The position numbers and the translations under genes are program-made. Of a stretch of DNA of 64,000 nt, positions 1-7,809 are shown piece by piece (position 1 is the stretch's first letter; each line of letters starts with the position of its first letter). The notes below the pieces were generated by a model. That model saw nothing but the letters and a program-made list of their open reading frames with translations. It was not told where the DNA came from and searched no databases. This DNA comes from JAUIKM01 sp964445695 (lineage in GTDB: Bacteria; Bacteroidota; Ignavibacteria; Kapaibacteriales; UBA7675), in NCBI GenBank assembly GCA_964445695.1, contig CAYULF010000022.1, positions 1 to 64,000 of the forward strand. The letters are read 5' to 3'.

Positions 1-1534
1 GCAGTTGCACGGCTTCGCCGCGGCAGACGGTCAGGTCGGGTCCGGCGTCGAGGTTTGGCTTCGGATTGACGCGCACGACAACTTCGCCGCTGTCCGCGCC
101 GTTGTCGTTTTGTGCCACAAGTTTAACAGTAAACAGCCCGGGATTGCGATAGAGGATCTCAGGCGGCTCGGGTCCGTCGAAGCTTGCGGGTTCACCGCCT
201 TCAAATGTCCAGGACCAGTCGGCCGGATTGCGGCGCGTTAAGTCGTTCAGTTTAAGGTAATCGCCGGCACATAGAACAGTGTCGGCCTCGAATTTCACAT
301 GCGGTTTGGCGCATTCGAGTCCGGCGTCGGGTGGTTGTGAGAGCCAGGAGCTGACGAATGCGGGGAGGGAGCCTGGAAAGGCAGCTTTGCGACCTTCCAG
401 ATAGACAGCACTGTCCTGAAAATTACATGCAAGTCCGACAATGTTGGGGGCATGAATCACATCAAGATGACCGTTGTGATCGGCGATGTATATTTTGTTG
501 TCTAAACCTAGCTGGATCGACTGGGCTTCATTCAACATTGTTCCATTTTCGCGTTCCTTGCTCACGATTGTAAGTGAGCTGTTGATAGCGGCAGTTGTAT
601 AGTCAGAAAGGTCCACCTGAAATACGCTTTCCGTCTGAACATTCATTGTTAGGTAGAGTTTTTTACTATCCGGTGAAAACTCGCATCCATAAAACCCAAA
701 TGGATTTAATTCTACTTTAACAGGATCCGAAATTACTCCAGTTGAATTGTCAAATCGAAAAATTTCAGCAAAATTTCGTTTTGATGCCACCAAACAGATG
801 AACTTGCCGTCAGGTGAGAACTTCATTCCACCCATTGAAAAATGCCAATTTGCTGGAGGATTGGGTGTGTCTATTGGAGTGGGTTGATATCCAGTATTGG
901 CAACCGTGTCAAAGACCTTGTAATTGCGACTTCCATCAAGTTTCAAGAGATAGAACGTGTTTTGTCGTATATGATGGGTTAAAACCCAGTATCCACGAGC
1001 ATCACACGTCTGTGTCGCAGCCAACTTTTCTCCAACGGAGTCCAGCACAGCTACGTTTTTGATCCAAATTCTCCAATCGTCTGCCAGCCCATTTTTATCC
1101 AGAATGCTTACACTTAACCTGGGGTCGTTGTTTTCAAAGGCCGCCGTTGAAGGACCACAGGCAAAATGATAGTATCTCGTGCGATCTTGCGGATCGGGAA
1201 TGAAAAGGACACCTTGTGTCGTGGTTGTGGCACCTAAGAGGCCTTGACCATTTTCAATAAACTGATGATCGGCCCCCCAGATTGACTGTCCATTAGAATA
1301 AAACATTAGTTCGCCTGTACATGGGGCGGAATAAGAAGTGCAGTTTTCAATTGAAACTAGTGCGCCATTTGTATCTGCGTGCGGTCCTTCCTCGTCGAAC
1401 ACAATACCGGCATTTATCCCAAAGTACCAGTGTTTTGTCTCAAGCTGGGCACAAACATGGATAGGTGCTGAGAACAATTGAATGATGATAAGTCCCAAAA
1501 TGAATGCGACAGAGCGACAAGAATTATTGTACAT
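1..1534 (-). CDS. Secreted propeller/PKD protein, N-terminal part (cut by left edge)
   Basis: The minus-strand frame is open from the ATG at 1534 to the window edge (511 codons, no stop). A signal peptide (hydrophobic core LGLIIIQLF, then VCAQ) is followed by HWYFGINAG, ELMFYSNG and NGQGLLGATTTTQG. These are the opening signatures of a common Bacteroidota family of secreted proteins with a beta-propeller (here about residues 30-400, with MKFSPDGKFI and CEFSPDSKKLY blades). A PKD-like Ig domain follows (WSWTFEGGEP, about 420-490) and a second begins at the edge. In this family the missing C-terminus usually carries a T9SS type-B (gliding-motility-associated) sorting domain; that is an expectation, not seen here. 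It is the last visible gene of a minus-strand cluster starting at 3658 and lies 117 nt after its neighbour. It is a cell-surface or secreted protein of unknown ligand. Confidence 0.8.
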   Translation of the reverse strand, partial: MYNNSCRSVAFILGLIIIQLFSAPIHVCAQLETKHWYFGINAGIVFDEEGPHADTNGALVSIENCTSYSAPCTGELMFYSNGQSIWGADHQFIENGQGLLGATTTTQGVLFIPDPQDRTRYYHFACGPSTAAFENNDPRLSVSILDKNGLADDWRIWIKNVAVLDSVGEKLAATQTCDARGYWVLTHHIRQNTFYLLKLDGSRNYKVFDTVANTGYQPTPIDTPNPPANWHFSMGGMKFSPDGKFICLVASKRNFAEIFRFDNSTGVISDPVKVELNPFGFYGCEFSPDSKKLYLTMNVQTESVFQVDLSDYTTAAINSSLTIVSKERENGTMLNEAQSIQLGLDNKIYIADHNGHLDVIHAPNIVGLACNFQDSAVYLEGRKAAFPGSLPAFVSSWLSQPPDAGLECAKPHVKFEADTVLCAGDYLKLNDLTRRNPADWSWTFEGGEPASFDGPEPPEILYRNPGLFTVKLVAQNDNGADSGEVVVRVNPKPNLDAGPDLTVCRGEAVQL

Positions 1535-1651
1535 GTCTCACCAGTTTAAATGGGCAGTGATTTGGAGTCCAGGTTTGTCAATATAACAGTCGGCCAGCTT
1601 TTTCAAAAGCAGACCGACTGCATTAGTGACTCATGGAGATTTTGATTGTTA

Positions 1652-2263
1652 CTAGTTGCAAATGTCGCGGCATCCACCGCCCATGGTCGAACAATCGTAC
1701 GGAACAGATGGTATAGTTGTACGGGACGTCTCAACCAACCCGACATTCAAACCACCGCTAGTGACGATCGTATATGTGACCTGGCAGCAGGGTACTGGTC
1801 CACATGCCCCCATATTTGTCCATCCGCCGCCGGTACCGGAGCCGCTGTACTGTTTCCAACAAGCCGGCATACGCACTACCAACGTTCCAGAAGGCTGTGG
1901 TCCACAAGGACCGAAATACATGCCATGTAAAGCAATTTGGCGCACAATAGCATCAATATTTGCCTGCGTCAGATCATGCACACAATTGGAACAATCTCCT
2001 GCATATGTTGGGTAAACTAGACTATCTATAAGTAAGTAGCACGACCCAGCGCAACTAACTATTCTGTAGTATACTCTCACATGGCAGTTTGCCGCTGCAA
2101 TGTCGCGGATGCGGGCTTCCTCTTCGTAGTCGCCATTACAATCCGTCGGCTCACATTGCGCCATGGCCACGCTCTGATCTGCAATAATGCCCATGGCCGC
2201 TACGGCCAGCAGCATGCACGCAAAGCGCCACGCGCCTGCGCATTGTTTGAAGATTGATGTCAT
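1652..2263 (-). CDS. Secreted cysteine-rich protein, copy 2
   Basis: This is a 203-residue protein from the ATG at 2263, preceded by GGAG at a good distance; an upstream in-frame TTG is less likely. It has a signal peptide (AWRFACMLLAVAAMG, cleavage near SVAMAQ) and a mature part with many cysteines, including CEPTDCNGD, CAGSC, CSNC, PACWKQ, PVPCCQ, DCS and CRDICN. The order of cysteine motifs (CxxC, then P-x-CW, then CC, then a C-terminal C-x(3-4)-C) matches the protein encoded at 3101-3658, so the two are paralogues. Oxidised, disulfide-rich and extracytoplasmic is the natural reading. No known family was recognised and no T9SS sorting domain is visible. It lies between a T9SS cargo gene and the large propeller protein, probably in one transcript. 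Confidence 0.75.
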   Translation of the reverse strand: MTSIFKQCAGAWRFACMLLAVAAMGIIADQSVAMAQCEPTDCNGDYEEEARIRDIAAANCHVRVYYRIVSCAGSCYLLIDSLVYPTYAGDCSNCVHDLTQANIDAIVRQIALHGMYFGPCGPQPSGTLVVRMPACWKQYSGSGTGGGWTNMGACGPVPCCQVTYTIVTSGGLNVGLVETSRTTIPSVPYDCSTMGGGCRDICN

Positions 2264-2334
2264 TGTATTCTCCAAGTTGGATTTTCAATAGTTTGAAGTA
2301 ATTGGGTTGAGTGCACTTCTGTGTGCACCCGAAG

Positions 2335-3063
2335 TCAGCGCGCCACAGTCACCGCGCCTTGTTCGTAAGTGTCGCCCACCTGCAGGCTGTAGCTGTAAAC
2401 GCCGCGCTGAAGCGCCGAAGTCTCGATCGGGAATCGGTACTCGCCGGCGGCAAAAATGCCTTCGGCAAGCACCGCTACCTTGCGGCCGTTGAAATCGTAC
2501 AGCGTCAGCGCCACCAGGTTCTCTTCCTGCACCGTCAGGATGGCGGCCGCATTACCTTCAAGTGGATGCGGTTGAAATCGCAACATCGTGCTGCCGTCCG
2601 CCGGGATATCAGGTGTCGCCGAGCTGTGACCCTGTCGGTCCATGTTTTCGTCGCGGAACCACTCGTAGCCGCCGTCCAGCGAGACCCACGCGGAGCCGTC
2701 ACCAGTGATGTGCAGGAACAGCGGATAATCCGTCCTGGTTTTTTCGATCGGCATGGACCTCACCTCGTCCGCCGCCAGTTCGGGGCGGCTCCGTACAGTT
2801 TCGTCCAGAATGTGCCAATTGAATCCGGCATCGGTGGAATAGTGCAGTTTGCTTTTGCTGTCAAGATGGTAGCGCAGGTCGGTTGTGTTTTCCACATTCA
2901 GGTACTCACTGAGCGCCGTCCATGTGAAACCTGCGTCCGTCGAAACCTGTAGCCGGGCCTTGCTGTCGACATGGAACCGCAGCTCGTCCGCTGCAAGTCC
3001 CATAACTTGCGTTGCCGCCAGCAGAAGGCAGGTCAAAACACCAAGAATTGTTGTGTTCTTCAT
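2335..3063 (-). CDS. Small T9SS cargo protein with type-A sorting domain
   Basis: The product is 242 residues, with an ATG start and GGAGA just upstream. A signal peptide (ILGVLTCLLLAATQVMG) is followed by three short similar units containing the pattern xLxxxxSTDAGFxW (STDAGFTW, STDAGFNW, SLDGGYEW). These resemble the repeated strands of BNR/sialidase-type propellers, but there are too few for a full propeller. The C-terminal 75 or so residues (FQPHPLEG ... LYDFNGRKVAVL ... GVYSYSLQ) form a T9SS type-A sorting domain, so export across the outer membrane by the type IX system is expected. It sits between the two cysteine-rich paralogues, 37 nt downstream of one and 71 nt upstream of the other, suggesting joint expression and perhaps a shared surface role. 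The substrate or partner is unknown. Confidence 0.8.
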   Translation of the reverse strand: MKNTTILGVLTCLLLAATQVMGLAADELRFHVDSKARLQVSTDAGFTWTALSEYLNVENTTDLRYHLDSKSKLHYSTDAGFNWHILDETVRSRPELAADEVRSMPIEKTRTDYPLFLHITGDGSAWVSLDGGYEWFRDENMDRQGHSSATPDIPADGSTMLRFQPHPLEGNAAAILTVQEENLVALTLYDFNGRKVAVLAEGIFAAGEYRFPIETSALQRGVYSYSLQVGDTYEQGAVTVAR

Positions 3064-3100
3064 CTATGTCTCCATAAATAATTCGTTCCAGAGATTGCGA

Positions 3101-3658
3101 TTACGGGCAAGTGTCCACGCAGGGCGGTGTGCAGACTCCGGGATCGGAAGTTGTGGTTGTGCCGTTGTTGCCCGGCGTCCAGCCCGTGATAACGCGTTCG
3201 CAACAGGTCGCGTCGCTGCAGCCTGACCAAATGTTACCGGATCGGTCCCAGCACTTGGGCCATGCAATCGTAAGGTCACCGGGATCGAGGTCCAATGCAT
3301 CAGTTGTGCTGCTGACCGCCTCACGCGCAATTCGAATCCATCCCGAAATTCCCATGGCATCGAAGGCCGTCTGGCACTCGTTGCACTCGGTTGTGAGCTC
3401 AACAGATTCGATGTAAACCTCGTGGTCAAAATCGGGGACCTGTGTGCAGGTCCGCCAACGGTAGGTGATGTCGACCCAGCAGCCCGGTGAAAATTCGTAC
3501 TTGTACACCCCGGTATTCCAAGGGGCTCCCGGGCAGACGTTTGTACATCCTTGCGCGCTCGCATCCGGCGCAAAACTCAAGGCCACGAGCAGAGCCGCGG
3601 CAATTCCAATGAACCGCTGCAACAGCGATCCGTTGAGCGAAATGATTGATGTTCGCAT
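3101..3658 (-). CDS. Secreted cysteine-rich protein, copy 1
   Basis: This is a 185-residue protein and the first gene of the minus-strand cluster, with GGAG six bases before its ATG. A signal peptide (FIGIAAALLVALSFAPDASAQ) leads into a cysteine-rich mature chain: CTNVCPG, PGCW, CNEC, WPKCWDRSGNIWSGCS, ATCCE and a tail rich in CTPPCVDTCP. Motif order is shared with the 1652-2263 product, particularly CxxC, then a K/A-CW element, then CC, which supports common descent. No catalytic motif, membrane anchor or sorting domain is visible. It may be a disulfide-stabilised secreted factor or a partner of the T9SS cargo encoded next to it; both roles are inference. Confidence 0.75.
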   Translation of the reverse strand: MRTSIISLNGSLLQRFIGIAAALLVALSFAPDASAQGCTNVCPGAPWNTGVYKYEFSPGCWVDITYRWRTCTQVPDFDHEVYIESVELTTECNECQTAFDAMGISGWIRIAREAVSSTTDALDLDPGDLTIAWPKCWDRSGNIWSGCSDATCCERVITGWTPGNNGTTTTSDPGVCTPPCVDTCP

Positions 3659-3808
3659 GATTTCTCCATTTTGGATGAAGTTTAAGTGTAATGATCCTTT
3701 GCGTTGTCCGATTCGGGATACATCGTTTGCCGGGATGTTTAATCCCTCTTGCGCAAATTGGTACCGTGATCCATCCGCTGTTTCGGACAGGTAAAGGCCT
3801 GGCCGTTC

Positions 3809-3828
3809 GGTTTACACATCGGTAAACC
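3809..3828. promoter_or_regulatory. Inverted repeat upstream of the secreted-protein cluster
   Basis: GGTTTAC and GTAAACC form a perfect 7-bp inverted repeat with a 6-nt spacer, about 150 nt upstream of the 3658 start codon. The symmetry and position would suit a dimeric regulator site, but no regulator gene is adjacent and no second copy was seen. Confidence 0.25.
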
Positions 3829-4487
3829 AAATCAGTGTCTAAGCGTGAAGTTTTATGCCCTGACTAAACATTCAGCCAGAGGGGACCCTGCGTGCCGATT
3901 CCACGGCGCGCGGATGTGTTAATCGCTATTTAAACAGCAAGTGCTATGCCGTGCCAGGGGGGTAGTGTCCGGTTAACGGTCGTTGCCGGGCCTGCCTGCT
4001 GTTCTTGTGTTAAGTGTACCACCACAGTCGAATTGTTTACATCGGCTGTGATTGACGGGTGCAAACCCCGTCCGTGACGAACATGATTGTGACTAGAGTG
4101 AGGGCGCTTAACCCTGTGATCGATTAAAGCATTGTAGCGCGGGAATCTCAGCTGTCCAGATCAGGCGCAATGGCCGCCAGAGTGAATTGCCTGGTTGTAC
4201 AGAATTGGCATTTTACATGATCTATACAGTCGATGATTCCAACAGGAGTGCAACATAATTCAGTACTGAGATCTTTGCAAATATTTTTGTGTGGGATTTC
4301 AGGTCAAATTTCGGGTGTGTAGTTTTTAAGCTGAATTTGCAGAGATCTTGCGCCGGTGCACATTCTTCGAAATTTGCTGAATTTCCGGGCTTTTACCCAT
4401 TGCAGTTGTTCACGTTCCCCTGTCCGCCGAATCCGGACTTTTTTTTCAGCCTGCAGATCAATCGGTCTCTCTGATCTGAACGCTTCG

Positions 4488-4537
4488 CCGCTTGCCGCTT
4501 TGCTTTGCGGCTTGCTGTTTCTTCTTGTTTGTCACTG
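4488..4537 (+). repeat. Hairpin-plus-tail intergenic repeat, member 1
   Basis: A GCCGC/GCGGC hairpin (4494-4511) is followed by TTGCTGTTTCTTCTTGTTTG, then TCACTG. The tail matches the tails at 25214, 47069, 50268 and 57661. Confidence 0.45.
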
Positions 4538-4886
4538 AGAGCAAGGTGCGCCGGCTGTGTTTCTGTTGAAGTCCCGTAGGCTGGGGCAGCTTGCCGACTC
4601 TGTCATGCGGTGGAATGCACATACTTTGAGGTTGAAGGGAATTGGCCGGAATTCAGGGCATAAATTTGTCCCTGTTCCTGCGCCTTATGCAAAATTGGCC
4701 GGAAAAAAATTGCACGGACAAACACATGTGAGACGCGGGGGCATGGCACAATAAACTCGTCTATTCGCGACCGGTGCGCAGCTGTGGAGCGGACGGACCC
4801 GAGGCTGCTGCACAGATCTTAACTTCTCTCACGGTGATAAACAAAAAAGTCATGTCAGAGAAAGTTCATGGTGCGATTAGTAAACC

Positions 4887-6350
4887 CTAAACCCGGCCGC
4901 GATACCATGGACTGATCTTCACGGCCGCAAAACCAAGTGAAGCCATGATGACATACGCCGTTAATATTCCGTACCACACGCCCTGCTGCGCAAGCTCCAT
5001 GGGAAACGCGAGGAACAATGCAAGAGGTATCTGAACCACGGCCAGCGAACCGGCGACCAACAACATGCTGAGAATGACAAATCCCGCGCCGGAAAGTAAA
5101 CGGGAAGAAATAATCGCCATAAGGAAAAAGGGATAGGCGAACGTAGTAATGCGCAGGTAGCGAACGCTCTCTTCAATCACTACGTGATCTTGTGAAAACA
5201 AACCGCTGATCGGCTCGGCAAAGATGTAAACAAGTATGCTCAGGCCGCCGATTAACAAAAGATTCTGCAGCGACATCGTCCGGAAATACCGCCAGATGCG
5301 TTTAACCTGGCCGGCGCCGAGATTCTGGCTTGTGACAGTTTGCATCGTGACGCCCATTGCAAAAATAGGCATGAAGACAAAAAAGTCGATCGTCATGCCG
5401 ATGGTGAATGCGGCCGAGACGTCGGCGCCAAAGTTGCCGGCAATGTTAAAAATGACAATGCGCGAAATGCTGACGGAGGTCATCTGCAAAGTCGCCGGCA
5501 CGCCGATGCGCGATACCGCGGCAAGTATATCGGCTTTAATGCGCGGAAATCGGAAGGGCAGACGCATTTCACCGTTCATCAAAAACAAGGCGCTCAAACC
5601 GAGCAAGGCCGAAGCAAACTGAGCTGTTAAGGTGCTGATGCCCGCGCCCATGATGCCAAGCTCCGGAAATGGCCCCCAACCGAAAATTAAAAATGGGTCA
5701 AGCGCTGCGTTCATTCCCGCGGCAATAATTAACAAAGCCATTGGAAAGACGGAATTGCCGATGGAGCGGTAAATACTGCCGATCTGGAAAAAGATGAAGT
5801 TAAACGGAGAAGCAAGGATAATTACGCCCAGGTAGCTGCGGGTCAGCTCCAGCACGTGTTTGTCGGCGGTAAACGCCAGGAGCAGAGCGTCGAGGCCCAG
5901 GTAGAGTACAAGGGCGACGGCAAACGCCAGCAGGCCGAAGTAGACCACAGACTGCAGCGCCGTCTCGCGTGCCTGTTCCATCTGCCGCGCCCCGAAGCGC
6001 CGCGCCACAATTATTCCCGTGCCGTTGGCAAAACCGCTGATCAGCGTGAAGAGCAGGAAGTAGGTCGTGTTGCCGAAACCAAGCGCCGCCGAGGCGTCCG
6101 TGCCCAACTGCGAGACAAAGTACAGATCAACAAAACCGTAGAGACTGTTAATCATGAACGAAAAAATCATCGGCATGGCGAACATCCACAGGCTGGCTGT
6201 GATGTTGCCGCCCAGCAGGTCCACCGATCCGCTGAATTGTCGTCTTGGCGCAGGCGCGGCGCCGGACGGTGCGGCCTGTACTATTTTCTCGCCGCTATGT
6301 GAAGTGGGTTCATCAGGTTCTGTGGAGGCGTCGCTGTCGTCGGAGTTCAT
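4887..6350 (-). CDS. MATE family multidrug/cation efflux transporter
   Basis: The protein has 487 residues from the ATG at 6350. The frame stays open 126 codons further upstream, but that extension lacks a hydrophobic or family-like sequence and overlaps the divergent gene, so it was rejected. After a polar N-terminal tail of about 45 residues come roughly 12 membrane segments, starting LWMFAMPMIFSFMINSLYGFVDLYFVSQLG, the classic MATE opening with two six-helix halves (second half from about residue 265, ISRIGVPATLQMTS-like). Other MATE features are GFANGTGIIVARRFGA and VTSQNLGAGQ. MATE proteins exchange H+ or Na+ for cationic drugs or metabolites at the inner membrane. The substrate cannot be told. 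It is divergent from the glycosyltransferase at 6514. Confidence 0.9.
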   Translation of the reverse strand: MNSDDSDASTEPDEPTSHSGEKIVQAAPSGAAPAPRRQFSGSVDLLGGNITASLWMFAMPMIFSFMINSLYGFVDLYFVSQLGTDASAALGFGNTTYFLLFTLISGFANGTGIIVARRFGARQMEQARETALQSVVYFGLLAFAVALVLYLGLDALLLAFTADKHVLELTRSYLGVIILASPFNFIFFQIGSIYRSIGNSVFPMALLIIAAGMNAALDPFLIFGWGPFPELGIMGAGISTLTAQFASALLGLSALFLMNGEMRLPFRFPRIKADILAAVSRIGVPATLQMTSVSISRIVIFNIAGNFGADVSAAFTIGMTIDFFVFMPIFAMGVTMQTVTSQNLGAGQVKRIWRYFRTMSLQNLLLIGGLSILVYIFAEPISGLFSQDHVVIEESVRYLRITTFAYPFFLMAIISSRLLSGAGFVILSMLLVAGSLAVVQIPLALFLAFPMELAQQGVWYGILTAYVIMASLGFAAVKISPWYRGRV

Positions 6351-6513
6351 GGCTCTCGTGCACCGGGTAAAGTTAAAGGACGAGGGCCGAGACGATCGCC
6401 GCGGGCAAATGTTTGAGCCGACACGCCTGCGTCCGACCGAATGGAATGCGCCTTGGGATGTTGGCGAATGCGGCGTAAATTTGCGGCGCACTATCAAACG
6501 CCGACCAGCAAAG

Positions 6514-7647
6514 GTGAGTATCGTGTCCTTCGCACTCTGGGCAATGATTTGTGGTATCGGGGTGTACGCGTTGCGGGTAGTCGTTTCCTCCATCGGCGCC
6601 ATCATCGAACGGCACCGCAAACTGGATGAGCACGGCCCTGATGCGCGCATTTCCGTTTCCGTTATTGTTCCGGCGCGCAACGAAGAACACAACATCGAAG
6701 ATTGTGTCCGTTCCGTTTTTGCCTGCAACTACACCCGCGGTGATTTTCAGCTGATTGTCGTCAACGACCGTTCCAGTGACCGGACCGGGGCCGTTCTGTC
6801 GCAATTGCAGCAGGAGTTCCCGCAGCTGCTCGTGCACGACACCACGGAAAGCGAACACGAGGTGCCCGGCCTGCACGGCAAAGCGCGCGCGGTGCACCAG
6901 GGGGTCCTCGTTTCCGGCGGCGAACTCGTTTTGATGACCGATGCCGACTGCCGCGTGGCGCAGGGTTGGATCGACGGCGTGGTCGACTATTTTGCCGCTA
7001 AAAACATCGGCTTGGTGGCGTCCTTTACCGTCATCGATGCGCGCACGCCGTTTACGATGCTGCAGGCCCTGGAGTGGTCGCTCAACCACACGCTGGCAAT
7101 GTCGGGCGTCGGGCTAAAACAACCGGTCGGATGTTTCGGCAACAACCTTTCGATCCGGCGGGCGACGTACGACGACATCGGCGGTTATGCCAACATCCCA
7201 TTCTCGGTTACCGAAGATCTGGCGCTGATGCAGGCCGTGGAGCGTAGTTCCTGGGGCATTCGCTACGCCTGTCGCAGCGAAATGGCCGTGACCACCAACC
7301 CCGCCGCGAACTGGGGCGAATTTTTCCGGCAGCATATTCGCTGGGCCAACGGCGGCCGGGCACTCGGCTGGCGTGCGACCTTTTTTGTGCTTTCCTCGAC
7401 GGCTCTGTGGCTGGCGTTTATTTCGTCCTTTTTTGTCGACCTCTGGTTGGCGCCTCTGCTGGTGGTCGGCCTGCGACTGGCCGGCGATGCGTTGGTGTTG
7501 CTGCCGTCACTGCGACTCTTAAAACGGCTGCGGCTTGCCGCGGCGCTGCCTCTGGCGGTGCCGTTTTTCATGCTGCTGGAGCTCGTGATCCCATTTTTAC
7601 TTTTGACCCGCAACGTTCACTGGAAAGGCCAGGTTTTCCGCACCTGA
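6514..7647 (+). CDS. Family 2 glycosyltransferase, membrane-bound
   Basis: The chosen start is GTG 6514 (377 residues), which places a membrane segment (LWAMICGIGVYALRVVV) at the N-terminus. The frame is open further upstream (an ATG at 6409 is possible) but that part overlaps the promoter side of the divergent MATE gene and looks non-coding. GT2 signatures are clear: VIVPARNEE (about 51-58), VVNDRSSDRT, LMTDADC (the DxD metal/nucleotide-sugar site, about 143-145), TEDLAL and QHIRWANGG (the Q-x-x-RW processive-type motif). Two or three hydrophobic segments close the protein. The arrangement resembles membrane GT2 enzymes that add sugars to lipids or polysaccharides from nucleotide-sugar donors in the cytoplasm. 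The acceptor is unknown. There is no other glycan gene alongside. Confidence 0.85.
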   Translation: MSIVSFALWAMICGIGVYALRVVVSSIGAIIERHRKLDEHGPDARISVSVIVPARNEEHNIEDCVRSVFACNYTRGDFQLIVVNDRSSDRTGAVLSQLQQEFPQLLVHDTTESEHEVPGLHGKARAVHQGVLVSGGELVLMTDADCRVAQGWIDGVVDYFAAKNIGLVASFTVIDARTPFTMLQALEWSLNHTLAMSGVGLKQPVGCFGNNLSIRRATYDDIGGYANIPFSVTEDLALMQAVERSSWGIRYACRSEMAVTTNPAANWGEFFRQHIRWANGGRALGWRATFFVLSSTALWLAFISSFFVDLWLAPLLVVGLRLAGDALVLLPSLRLLKRLRLAAALPLAVPFFMLLELVIPFLLLTRNVHWKGQVFRT

Positions 7648-7809
7648 TGATTTCTCGGTTTTTGCCGCCGTTTGCAGACAATTCACTTCAATGCAGCACC
7701 GGCAAGTGATTTATTCTTTTGCTTTTTGCGCGTGATTCGACTAATTACCGGACTGTGACCTGTCTGGTCTGTCGACAGTCCGTCCAATGGCCACAAACAT
7801 TTGGTGTTC

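Larger units (their letters stand above)
3659..4886. other. Non-coding stretch, about 1.2 kb
   Basis: No convincing reading frame occurs on either strand; the short open frames lack ribosome sites and protein-like composition. It holds the upstream region of the minus-strand secreted-protein cluster (3658 end), an inverted repeat at 3809-3828, a small GC hairpin at 4054-4072 and one member of the hairpin-plus-tail repeat family at 4488-4537. Nothing matching a tRNA or a known riboswitch was seen. Confidence 0.6.

Noticed and set aside
4054..4072. GACGGG/CCCGTC hairpin with loop TGCAAA, considered as tRNA arm or riboswitch
   Set aside because: Too short and no flanking cloverleaf or aptamer structure.
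6154..6513. N-terminal extension of the glycosyltransferase
   Set aside because: It overlaps the MATE gene antisense and lacks family-like sequence.
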